A DNA stretch of 64,000 nucleotides from Pegoplata infirma (Eukaryota; Arthropoda; Insecta; Diptera; Anthomyiidae). The translations under genes and the position numbers were made by a program. The DNA lies in the NCBI GenBank assembly GCA_963921195.1, contig OY992537.1, forward strand, positions 202,578,581 through 202,642,580, written 5' to 3'. Shown piece after piece: positions 53,293 through 64,000 of this stretch; within the stretch, counting starts at the first letter, position 1, and every line of letters starts with the position of its first letter. The notes under the pieces are model-generated. The model did not search any database and had not been told where the DNA came from. It saw only the letters and a program-made list of their open reading frames with translations.

Positions 53293-54410
53293 CGAATGCA
53301 CAGTAGGTAATTTGAACCGAAATCTTGGCCAAAAATCATTTTTCGAACTAACAATAATAATGTTTTTGTTAATTACGTTCGATTTAGAAAATATTAAAGC
53401 AAATAACTGCATATTTGGTTTTTCCAAAAAACAAATATAAACTGATTGACGGGCAGTCGAATTCGGAATTTTCAAGCAACGTGCACAGTGCAATATAAAA
53501 CGCCTAATTTTGATATAAATTCAAACGATTTTTTCAGCTATTAAACATAAAGAAGGATATCGTGTATAATATGGAGAAGAGAGGGGATATTAAGTAATAA
53601 AAAAATAGCAAAATATTTTGGTGGACGTTATTGCATTTTTTAACAAAACGTGTAATTATAACTTAACCTTAAATAAATGACTTTTTCAATGAATATAAAC
53701 TTCGCATAAGCTTTTAATAATGTTAGCCGTGGTGTGCCGTGTTTTTGATTGATGAAAAATTTAAAGAAAATAATTCTGAATTCATTTTTTTTTATATTCC
53801 GTTGCACTTTTTTGCACTTTTTGAGATATCAATTTTCTTTCAGACAGCCTCATCTTGCCATATCTTGAACTTTCTAACGTTTGGATTGGGAAAAGAACTA
53901 AGAGAAAAAACCCTGTTGCTGTTTATAATTTTGTTGTCAGTAAAATTGATAAAAATAATGTTTAAAACCAATATTTGGCTTCGTTGAAGGAAATAGTACG
54001 AATTTTTTTTTTAAATTTTTCGTTAAGGTGGTACAAGGCCCACTCAAAAAATAACAGCTTTTTTCAGCAAAATCAAACAAAATGGTTTATGTGCCATTTT
54101 GTTAGCCTTCTTGCGTATTTTCTTCGTGCCGAGTTTCAAAAAAATTAGCCTATTCGTTTTCGAGATATTCAGTATTTTTCCTTTTTTTCGTATGGTGGCA
54201 ACCCTAAAAATTTCCACGATTACCAAATTCATAAAATCCAGCTGTGCATGTTCACAAAAAACTCTTAAATTTAAAATTTCAGCCATATCGGTCTAAAACT
54301 TTGGCTGTAATTATTTTTGGCCTAAAAATTGGCTCAAATTACCCAGTGTGGAATGTATTTAAAAATGTCTATTTACATTCGTAATTTATCGAAAAATTTA
54401 TATTTCTATC

Positions 54411-54455
54411 TCTGCCTTACAGTAGTGCATCTAGTATGCACTACTGTAAGGCAGA
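54411..54455. repeat. Perfect 20-bp hairpin
   Basis: TCTGCCTTACAGTAGTGCAT and its exact complement around CTAGT. Confidence 0.85.
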
Positions 54456-54829
54456 AATATCTATGTGCTGAAGACGAAGCGCTTGTGTATGCCAGAAAAT
54501 TATGAACTGCTTCCACAATCTCGATTATTTTTTGCTGGGATGTTTAAAACATCGTTTAACTTTTGTGTTTAAAATTAAACGAAAGTGTTCGCATTGCCAG
54601 TAGTTTAAAAAAGCATCCGCTTCTCTTCTGGTTCGTTTAGCAGCGATGTTTTTTTGATGACAACTTAACACAGGGTTGTTATTTTGTGTTTCCGAGATGT
54701 TTTGGAAATGTTTTGGAGATGTTTTCGAGATGTTTAAAATTAAACTATGTTTTGTTTTAAATGTATGGGAAAACACATGTTTAAATTTAAACATGCCAAT
54801 GTGAATATGGTATTACACTCAAAAAATTA

Positions 54830-55160
54830 TGTCATTAACTGTTTGTAGTTTATTTAAAAAGTTTTACGTTTTGTTGTTTTTTAAAGAAATACCATTTGTT
54901 TAATGTTTAGTTTTTTTTAAATGACTATTTCTGTTCTTTGTTTCAAAAATAACAACATAAAAAATAAACAACATAAAAAATAAACACTTTAATGCTACTA
55001 AATTGTTAAAGTCATTTATTTTTGTTCTGTAAGTGTAAATAAGTGATTCTTCTTTAATTTTTAATGATTTGTGAATGTTATTTATTTTTTTAATTGCTGG
55101 AATTTTTTAAAGAAAAATTAAAAAAATTATTTATAGAAATATAAAAACAAGTTTTTGATA
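54830..55160 (+). repeat. AT-rich dispersed repeat shared with 17010-17678
   Basis: Contains AAGTCATTTATTTTTGTTCT, GTAAATAAGTGATTCTTC and CATTTGTTTAATGTTTAG, the reverse complement of the earlier copy. Confidence 0.5.
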
Positions 55161-55204
55161 TTCGTATTCAGCATGCCAAAGTTATTAAAAAATATCACGA
55201 ACCG

Positions 55205-55710
55205 TGTAAAAATCCGATTAGATCTTATCAGATCTACTTTTAGCTGATAATATATGATTGCATCTGATTGTATAAACTTTTTAACACGAACTGGATAATA
55301 TACCTTTAAAACTAGAGTCTAGTAAAATTGCATTTACAGTTTTTCCTTTCGCGATCCTGTTTCCTTTTAAAAGGACTTCAAAATTTTAGAGGACTAAATT
55401 TTACTAAATATTTTTTTAATATTTGTGCTTGTCCTAGAATGCCACTAGTGATAGCAAATGAAAGAGGAGGATCTCTCCTAATTTTTCTGTTTTATTATTT
55501 TTACATATCAGGAAAAAAGAGGCAAGTTAATTCCTTTTAAAAATGTATCCTTCAATATCATTCAAAATTTTCAATAAAACATTTTGATAAAGTTTTTAAA
55601 TGACTTTATTCACATCCTTTTATCCTGATGTGGCAAAATAAAAAATGGAAATGTTAGGGGAGATCCTCCTCTTTCATTTGCCATAACCAGTGTCATCATA
55701 TAAAATCGTT
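55205..55710. repeat. Relative of the foldback at 15720-16370
   Basis: Keeps AACACGAACTGGATAATATA, GCATTTACAGTTTTTCCTTTC, AAATGAAAGAGGAGGATCTC and GGAGATCCTCCTCTTTCATT. The outer right arm is missing. Confidence 0.65.
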
Positions 55711-55867
55711 CACTGAATTCGAAAATGAAGTCAAATTCAATAATTAAAAAATTGTTTTTACATAAATAAAAATGTCTCCGGTCAAAATTGTAGGATTTAA
55801 TTGAATTATATTAAATTAAATATTACACAGTGCAACAACCAAAATCGGAATGGAATGTCGGCCTCAC

Positions 55868-58065
55868 CACAAAAATGCCCATCAAACTTGCCAGACACCC
55901 TTAAATTTTAAAATTATTGTCAAAAAATGTTTTTTGAGACTTTTCTCACTTAAACTTAGAAACTTTTCAACCGATTTTAAAATCTTTTAACTGTTTTGGA
56001 TAAAAGAAGGATAGGTATTTTCATGTGTGTGAATTGGTCTACACATATAAGAAAGATATGTATTGATTTTTCCAACAATATCTAATTTTTTTGTTATTTT
56101 TTTAAATTTTTTTCTGCTATACTTCATTTAACAACTTTCTTATTTACGTACGTGATCTTAAAGAAACTTTAGTTCTGAATGTGATGAGCTTTATCATGAA
56201 AAAAATCGATAACAATTGACAGAGTTGTGATGTATTTTCTAAAAAGAAAATTAACATTTTCCTGGAAATCGCCGATCGGACAACGAACATAATGAGAGGT
56301 CGCGTTTCATTATTTTAAAGATTTTTGGCCAACTGAATTCGAATTTGACCGTGAAATTGCTCTCATTAAGTTTTTGATATATCAATTTATGTTAAATATC
56401 TTAAAAACCGGACGCTATTTAGCAATTTTAAGGCCAGATTCGAATTCAGCACGAAAAAAACCCTTAAAAATATAATACATGACCTCTTATGATAAATTTA
56501 TTTATTGTTGAATGGGTTATCTTAACGTCGATTTCCACCAAAATCTTAATTTTCTTTTTTAGAAAAAATATCACAACTCAGTCAATCGTTATCCGAATTT
56601 TTTCAAGATAAAATTCATCGTATTCAGAATTAAATTTTCTTTAAGAATGCGTTTATAAATATGAAGGTTTGTTGAACGAACTATAGCAGAAAAAAATTGA
56701 TAAACTCTAAAAAATTTCAAAAAATAACAAAAAAATTAGATATTATAGAAAAAATTAGTAGATATCATTCTTTTATTTGCAGAATAATTCACACACATGG
56801 AAAGCTCTATCCTTCCTCTATCCAAAACAGTTAAAACAAGTAGAAAAATTAAATTCGACTTGGTCGAATCTATAAATACCCTCCACAATATTATCTGATA
56901 GTAATTTTCTAAAAAAATTAAAAAAATTGCATTCAAAATTTTTTATTAGAAATATATTAATTTGAGTAAAACTTTTTTTTAATCTATCAAATTTTTTTGA
57001 GTGTAACATTTTTATGACTGTCAACATTTTTTGAGTGTGACATTTCATTAAAAAAAAAATTATGTGTACATTTTTTTTAAGTGTAACATTTTTTTTGAGT
57101 GTAAAAATTTTTTGCAGTGTACAATTTCTTTGAGTAACAAGATAACTTTGTAAAATATTTTTGTTGTTTTATACCTTGTTTTATACCTAACCATCAATCA
57201 TATAAGTCCCACTTTTTTGATTTTTTTCCAAAAATACTTACTATACACCGTTACATACAGTTACAAAAACAATAACAACACAATAAAAAATATTTACTTG
57301 TCTAACAACTAAACTGCACGCCACGGCAAGAAAACTAACAACAACAAGTTTTAAGAAAACTGGTATTTCACCATGCTGTTAAAACTTGTTTAACGAGTTT
57401 TCAACAGTTTAAGGTGAAACCAATCTGAAATTTGGGGCTTTACTTATAACTTTTAAACCACTGGACCGATTTTGCTGAAACTCAAAACCAAGCAGGCTTG
57501 GGGAACGACAAATATATATGCTAAGCTTCAGCACTCTCAGAATTGTCTTTCGAAAGTTAGAGTGGTTTTAATCTCGTAAATTCGTAAAATACCCTTGCCG
57601 AAATTTACTCTTTTGCTCATAACTTTTGAACCACTTGACCGATTTCGCTGAATTGCAATACCAACCTGACCCGGTAAATGGTCAACATATATGTCAAACT
57701 TCAGGAGCCTCTGTAAAGTCTTTCAAAAGTTAGCGTGTTTTCAACGGACAGACAGACAGACAGACAGACGGACGGACGGACGGACGGACGGACGGACGGA
57801 CATCGCTAGATCGACTTAAAATCGATCAAGGATCATGAATATATATACTTTATGGGGTCCTAGACCAATATTTCGATGTGTTACAAACGGAATGACAAAC
57901 TTATATATACCCTCTATCACTAGAGTGGAGGGTATAAAAATTTAAATCGGTTGAAAAGTTTCTGAATTACACAAGGTTTAGTGATAAAAGTCCCAAAAAA
58001 GTTTTTTTTTTTTACAATATCTCTAAAATTAGATGGTATCTGGCAAATTTAATTAGCATTTTTGT
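55868..58065. repeat. Foldback element, about 1.1 kb net, interrupted by a DINE-like copy
   Basis: Paired blocks include GAAACTTTTCAACCGATTTT with AAATCGGTTGAAAAGTTTC, AACTGTTTTGGATAAAAGAAG with CTCTATCCAAAACAGTT, CATGTGTGTGAATT with AATTCACACACATG, and AGTTGTGATGTATTTTCTAA with its relative near 56560-56580. The right arm is split at 56833/57941 by the DINE-like element. No gene. Confidence 0.75.
56834..57940 (-). mobile_element. DINE-like element, copy 9, complete, about 1.1 kb
   Basis: It starts ACAAGTAGAAAAATTAAATT with the hairpin ATTCGACTTGGTCGAAT (GAC/GTC stem) and has the two conserved blocks and a GACA/GACG microsatellite at about 57747-57800. It ends ATCACTAGAGTGGAGGGTAT plus AAAAA. 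The intact arm of the surrounding foldback shows the site before insertion, with no clear target duplication, in line with rolling-circle elements. Confidence 0.7.
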
Positions 58066-58069
58066 AATA

Positions 58070-61000
58070 TTTGTAATACGCTTGGCTGGGTATGGGTTCG
58101 CAAGGGGTTAATTGCTTTCATCACAAAAACAACGCGTCTTAAACTGAGATGAAGGGGGAGATTAATTATACCATTGCTGGCAAAACTAATACCCAAAAAT
58201 AAACCTTTAAATTACCCAGTGGTCACCGTGAGAACGTTACGCACGTGCTCGGCTGACTAGCTAGTTCGGGAGATGTGGGCGGGGATCTTGTTCCTCTATT
58301 TGACCTAAGCCATACAAATCAAAATATCACGTGCGCTTTAAAATGCCCTTTTATAAACTATAAAACATATTACCAACTTTTCATGACACAGACCTTAGGT
58401 TGAGCTGAGATGTTCAAGCTCTTTGCTTCTATACCCTCCCATCCGATGGTTTTTCGGGTAGCTGATTTTAAAGAAAAACCCCAAATACACTTTACCTTAC
58501 CTCAGACCTTATGAAGTTTTACAATTAGAAGAGTTTTAATCCATTTTAAATATTGTAGTTTATTCTAACAAAAAAAAACATTATTAACATTATAAAAGAT
58601 CGTATTTTCAAGAATATCTTTTCATTTGCATATGGCTCTTATAGGGTTAATAGAATGAAATGTATAAAAATATAAAAATAAACAATTGTAAATAAAATAA
58701 AAAAAAAAAAAAAATAATAACACATAAATAGATTTTATTGCAATGCACAAAAAAAAAAAACACTAAAGTTCTCTTTTATAAGAGTATATTGAATTCATTA
58801 CTAGCATGCGATAAAATTTCTTTATTTTACGGTAGTATAATATAGAGTAATTTTTAAAGAGATATAGTAACTTACAAAAACAATCGAATCCAACGCTGCA
58901 TGAAGATCTTCTGCATACTGATGATTTCGATGATAATGATGTAAAGTGATAAAGTTAATTTCGTTTAAATTAAGTCAGGTTTAAAGTAATAGGGTAAATA
59001 AAATGAAATTATTGTTTGTATAAATTTATACCAATCTAACAATAATTTTATTTTATATAAGTTTTAGTAAATTTAGGTATGGACAAGTTAGCGATTTTAA
59101 ATAAAATTTAGTTATTGTAACAATTTGCATGCTATAAATTGCATCACAATTTATAACAATTAAACAATAATTGAATTTTAGAACTTTTAAAAATTTAGAT
59201 AATTTAAGAAGGAAAAAAATGCAAATAAATTGATTTTTATTAATTAAGATCAGACCGAATTTAAATCAAAATTTAAGGTTATTTAGAATTAGAGATTAGC
59301 ATTAAAAATTGAAAATTTTTATATTAGAATTAGGTGTTAAGTATTTCAGCAAAAATTTATAATTAGAATATGTATTCGGAATTAAGAAAAGATTTAATTA
59401 GGATTAGTTTAGCTCGAAATTTTGATATTTTAAATCAGAGGTTTAGGTTGTGTTTGCAAATTTGCACAAAAAAAAATATTTCCTGCTGAATTTTTGGAAA
59501 TTTTACTTGAACCCCGGCACTGACATGTATGTTTTCTTCGGCCTATGTTGGTTACTTCGACTTTAACTTCCTTATAATATTTTTAAGGTGGCTCCTCAAA
59601 GTACAGTCTCTCGAGTTACGTGACTCGTTTCCACTCACACGTGTGTTCTCGACTCAGGACAAGTAATTTACGTACAGCTCGAGAGACTTTAAACCATTTG
59701 CTGAACACGATAATTTCAAGATTTGTAGATTTTTAGTACGTGTTCAGATTCTACGATAACTCCAACTTATTTACGTTACGTAACGTGTATGTGTGGAGGG
59801 TCTTGAAAACCAATATAGATCTTTAAGATGGCGGATAAATGGTGTAACTTCTAGCACAGTAGTGGTACGGAAATTTCCTTAAGCTTTCGGAATTTTGGCT
59901 TCTTTCATCAATTTTAGTGGTAATACTACACAAAAAGAATATATTGTTGATTCTCACATAATTCAAAACTAATTAACTTGGATTACCTTTTAAATTTTGT
60001 TAAAACGATGTTAAAATTTCTTGGAAAAATTCCAGAAATTAACTTAAACTATTTGTAGTAATTTTTACCAAAATTTGGTGATATTGGTTATACAACTTTT
60101 AAATTTAAAACAAACTGTAGGAAATTTTATAAAAAAAAAAACGTTTAACAATTAAACTTGTATTGAATACCACTTAATTATTTTGTAATGATCTATTCTG
60201 CAGCCAAAATTAAAAGAACGCAATATAATAATTCCACATTGTATCAAACCTTTTATCAAATTTATAATTTTCGCCGCATATTTCAACATATACAACAAGA
60301 TCTAGTTAGAATGACACAAACTGATATTTCTTTCCTTGTCACCATGTATAATACCATACATGAAACATACATGATATGCAGTACTGCATAAAACGAAATA
60401 GGTAAAATGAATTAAGTGCATAAAGAATACACAAATATATCCAGTGTTGTATGAATCATCAGTGATGGTACTACTGGTACTTTTAGGGGTAATTTGATAT
60501 TGTGAGTACTAAACAAAATTATACTTCAATCAAAGTAATTTATTAGAAAGATTATTTGATAAAATTACTAATATGGTACTTTTTATAATTTTACAGAAAT
60601 AATTGAAGTTTTAAGCAATGTTGCTACAATGTTTTGTTTAGAAACGCAAAAACTACATTTAAGAGAAACGCTGTACAGCAAAATTAAGCGATTAATAATG
60701 CAATGAATAAATAAAGAGATTATATTTAAAACCTATTGGGACAATAATAACAAAACATTTTATTAATCCAAAAATTTATTTGTGTTAACAAAAATGTAAA
60801 GAGTTTAGAAAAATATTTAAGACTTTTAGATAAAATACTGATTTTGTTGTTGCAAAGAAACATATAAAAATTTTAAAATATTTTCGCAAAAAACCTGACA
60901 TTACATATTCTCGACAAAACCAACAACCTATGTCACATCAGAAGTATTTTTCGCTGTAGCACCGGTATATTTTTGCTTGAAAACTGTAAGGCGTATGATT

Positions 61001-61150
61001 AATTTTATAATTGCCTTTTAATAACAATCATACGCAACGGTGAGCAGTGGATTTTTTTTAATAATTTAGCTATTCACTAATTGTAAGTAGGTACGGGACC
61101 GATAGCAGCGAAATTTATACCGGTTATAGCTAACGTATGTAATTTTGAAC
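58070..61150. other. AT-rich sequence without a recognisable gene
   Basis: No coding sequence I can support. Two less AT-rich patches stand out: 58200-58330 (CGTGAGAACGTTACGCACGTG) and 59585-59850 (CTCGAGTTACGTGACTCG; TTACGTTACGTAACGTG). Neither contains an ORF or a known RNA motif that I recognise. Confidence 0.5.
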
Positions 61151-61265
61151 TTAAGTTCCCAGTTGGAAAATGTGTCACTAAGGAAATTTCCACAGTGGTT
61201 CATTGAGGAAATGTCTTCAGGTTCATAGGTAATCCTTGATGACATGTCCTAACATTGTCAGCACT

Positions 61266-62022
61266 CAGAGCTTCGAAGAATGAAATCCTATTCGAATGAA
61301 TTCTCCAAAAAAATCCATTCAATTTTCATAGTCACTGAATGCATTCGATTTCATAAATCAACATTGAATGCAGTCCTTGGAATTCATTCGATCGAATGGA
61401 AAAAAATGAATGCATTCGATTTCATGTTCATTCGATTTAGAAAAATCGAATGCATTCGATTTTTTATCATTCCACTGCGAATGCAATCGATTTTTTAAAT
61501 AGATAGACCAAAACGGAGCCAAAATTTGGTCCATAGTATCGCCGACTCTCTTTACATACGATGACCCTAATGGGCTCTAATTTTGAATCCAAAAAAATTG
61601 GTGTTCCCGAAAATTTTAAAAATGCATATATTAACTGCCGAAACGACAAAAAGTGTGAAGAGTGCTGCCGATACTATGGACAAAAAAATTGGCTGTATTT
61701 TGCTCAATCTTAGTTAGTTTTTTTAAGTTTTTTATGCAATTAATAAATAAGCCATTCGATTTTTCAAATTGAATGAAAAGAAAATCGAATGCATTCGCAA
61801 GTGAATGCATTCGATTTTAAAAAGTCGAATGAAAAAAAAATCGAATGCATTCGATTTTTGAAAGTCGAATGAAAAATAAATCGAATGCATTCGATTTCTA
61901 TAAATCGAATGAGTCTAAAGTGAATTCATTCAATTCGCTAAAATGTGATTGGTGAATGCAGTCACTAAATTTTCATTCAGAATGCCAAATCGAATTAAGG
62001 AATGAAATCCTTCGAAGCTCTG
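61266..62022. mobile_element. hAT-type non-autonomous element, 757 bp, 8-bp target duplication
   Basis: Perfect 13-bp inverted ends CAGAGCTTCGAAG, with flanks TCAGCACT on both sides (61258-61265, 62023-62030). The related element at 18.5-19.2 kb keeps the empty site CATTCAGTGCTGACAAT on its plus strand, which confirms the duplication. The interior is mostly TCGAATGCATTCGATTTT units. No transposase. Confidence 0.9.
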
Positions 62023-62227
62023 TCAGCACTGAATGTTTGCTTTAAGAGTGTGGACAATTCCTTTAAGACGTCTAAAAGGAAATGTCTTCAGAATAGCAGT
62101 ATAATAAATTAGAATCTTAAATCTGGGCAACTCTTCAATTTCCAAGAAAAAGATGGCAACATTATCAATTTATTTAAAATAAAATCAAAATCTAACAAGT
62201 AGAATAAAAGTAATAAATAGACAAACA

Positions 62228-62290
62228 ATTTTCAAAATAAAGTTTGGAACAAGTAGTTAGGTGTGGGACTAATAAACTGGAGGTTCCAGG
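62228..62290 (+). other. tRNA-like segment, copy 2
   Basis: GGAACAAGTAGTTAGGTGTGG, then ACTGGAGGTTCCAGGTTGGG. Relative to the minus-strand copy at 18840-18912 it lacks about ten bases covering most of the B box, so this copy cannot be a promoter of the usual type. Confidence 0.45.
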
Positions 62291-62582
62291 TTGGGACTAA
62301 ACAAGGCGAAAAGTGTTTTCTAAATATGAGAAAGATAATGTATAAAGGAAAATGGATAAAAGTAAAAACTAAAGAGTATACGATTTTTTTTTGTATTTTT
62401 GCATGACCTACGTCAGACATTTCCCCAAAGAAGTCTTAGGTGACATGTCCCCAGAAGGTCAGCCCTGACCACTGTTGACTTTGAGTGAGGACATTTTGGA
62501 CCCAGTACATAGAATGTCAGCAGTGACTCTGACATGTCACCGCTCCGTCACTGAGGATGGCTCGAAGACGTTGCCAACTGGG

Positions 62583-64000
62583 TTTGTACGCTGGACCCCA
62601 CATGCCCAATGAGGGCAACACAAGGTGCGCCTAATGTAGGACATGTTTAATACACAAAAGCTTTAAATGCTTTAAAATCACTAGCATTAAATGCGTGTAA
62701 ATAATAATAATCTACCGCTGAACGAAAAAACGCCCTAAGGGTAGTGATATGTAAAATGTCCTCTTTAATTTGCTTTTGGATTCATCCTAATCCGATTCGG
62801 AAAGTTCAATTTTGTATCACTATTATATTAAATACTTTTTCAATTCTCTTTACAACATTTTGCAATCTAATTATCGCATCAGAATCTATTCATTGATATA
62901 GCAAAAATTTTACTTTAATATAAGTAAACGAAATTTAGAAAAAAGTACCTAAATTCTATTGCAAATTTTAATTAGTTAATTATTTTTAATTTATTTTATG
63001 CACTTAAAAATCTAGTCTGATTTATTGCAAAGAAAACAAGAGATTTTTTTAATAAAGTCCGTCTTAAATTGTAGAAGTCACATGCATTTAAACAAAAATG
63101 AAGAAATTCAGTTTTATACAAAAATAGTTCAATTTGTTTATTTCGGGTTTGCCGAATATTAAAATACACAAATATAACTGAATTTGTATGAAAAATGAAT
63201 TTTTGAACTTTTACACAAATGCGTGTAACTTTAACAATTTACAACGTATTTTTTTTAAATCCTCTTATATTCTTCGTAATGGATCATACATGATCTGTAA
63301 GTATAGAAATTAGTTTAAATTTTTTTTCTTTCTTAAATTACAATAGAATTTACCTTTTCCCCCAAATTTCGGTAAAATTGTAGCCAAATCTGTTTAAATC
63401 TCCTAAATTTCTATCTTTGGAGTGTATTTAAATAGTCGTTTTAACCGAATAAAATATTATTTTTTGTTTTTTTTCATAATTTTTTTGTCAACGGATATTA
63501 TTTTTATATTCGATCGTTATCAAGATGGTTACTAATAATGCCTTGGAGGCATGACTGTCATTATTGCGTTATACATTTTTATTTTTTGCAGAAATTTTTG
63601 TGGTAGTTTAAAAAACGTGGCAGTTTTTTTATGAAATTAGTTTGTACAAGAGTTTATTTTTTTTTTTTGTCATTCTAAATGGATAGTTTGCAAAATTTAA
63701 ATATAAAAAATTAGTAATATTTTAAACGAATTTTTTAAGTTGTTTAAAAGTCATTAATCTTCAACTAAAAAATGGTACCAAAGTAAAAAAAAAAAATAAC
63801 TCGCGACCTTATGGAACCATAGAACCTTATTGTCCTAAGGTCGCGAAGTGTTAAATACTGCTGTTTGAAATCTTGTTTATTCGGTGACAACTTTGATGGA
63901 CACCGTTTTTTTTCGTGATAAATATCAAAATACTTACTTAAAAATACTTACAATTGCATAATTTTTTATTTTTTCTATCCCTTCAGTCCTGTAGTGCGAT
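62583..64000. other. AT-rich sequence without a gene; small GC-rich palindrome at 63801-63846
   Basis: No ORF of note. TCGCGACCTTA (63801) and TAAGGTCGCGA (63836) form an 11-bp stem around GAACCATAGAACC, standing out in otherwise AT-rich DNA. It might be an element terminus. Confidence 0.4.

Larger units (their letters stand above)
61158..62582. mobile_element. Inverted-repeat element with CCCAGTTGG termini, copy 2, interrupted by a hAT-type element
   Basis: It starts CCCAGTTGGAAAATGTGTC and ends GACGTTGCCAACTGGG, in opposite orientation to 18529-19243. Without the nested 757-bp element and its duplication it is about 660 bp, similar to copy 1. It carries the same tRNA-like block on the plus strand (62228-62290). 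Confidence 0.7.

Noticed and set aside
60188..60391. 67-codon ORF with ordinary composition
   Set aside because: Short, isolated, no upstream or splice signals and no recognisable motif; not strong enough to call a gene.

Overview
The window looks like AT-rich nuclear DNA of a higher fly (Diptera; a calyptrate fly is my best guess). The reasons are small GT-AG introns next to one very large intron, a CDKL-type protein kinase with animal exon structure, a BEL/Pao LTR retrotransposon primed by tRNA-Phe, RNase H-bearing non-LTR retrotransposons of LOA/I type with CCTAA tails, and many DINE-1/Helentron-like repeats with GACG microsatellites. The species is an inference. I find one host protein-coding gene; nearly everything else is transposable elements, foldback repeats and simple-sequence DNA.

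Layout. The minus strand of 1293..13770 carries the first 267 codons of a CDKL1/CDKL4-like kinase in four coding exons (13584..13770, 1942..2227, 1489..1739, 1293..1388); the 3' exons lie off the left edge. Coding intron 1 is 11.4 kb and holds an intact 6.6 kb BEL/Pao element (3877..10442) in the same orientation as the gene, with LTRs that read identical and TTGAC target duplications. That element sits inside an older minus-strand non-LTR remnant, next to a plus-strand non-LTR pseudogene (10925..13145). A strong splice acceptor just before the kinase ATG shows that at least one untranslated leader exon lies further right, so much or all of 13.8-64 kb may be leader intron.

From 13.8 to 39 kb there are foldback elements, DINE-like repeats, hAT-, Tc1/mariner- and Harbinger-type non-autonomous elements with recognisable target duplications, tandem 35-bp repeats, a minus-strand non-LTR pseudogene (26552..28085) carrying nested insertions, and a tRNA-derived SINE-like unit. 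At 39083..43932 is a nearly intact LOA-type non-LTR retrotransposon with 13-bp target duplications. Its ORF2 is uninterrupted and its ORF1 is broken by one base in a T run. From 44 to 64 kb there is a near-perfect 480-bp hairpin, a 5'-truncated second non-LTR element with a TAC tail, T-rich satellite-like DNA, more DINE-like copies, large foldbacks and nested hAT elements.

Several elements are inserted into other repeats whose second copy or second arm is still empty, so insertion boundaries and target duplications can be read directly from this window. I see no operon-like or defence-like gene system. The most informative signals are the young BEL/Pao element inside the kinase intron, the covarying terminal hairpin of the DINE-like family, tRNA-like modules inside inverted-repeat elements, and several long hairpins that could feed small-RNA pathways.
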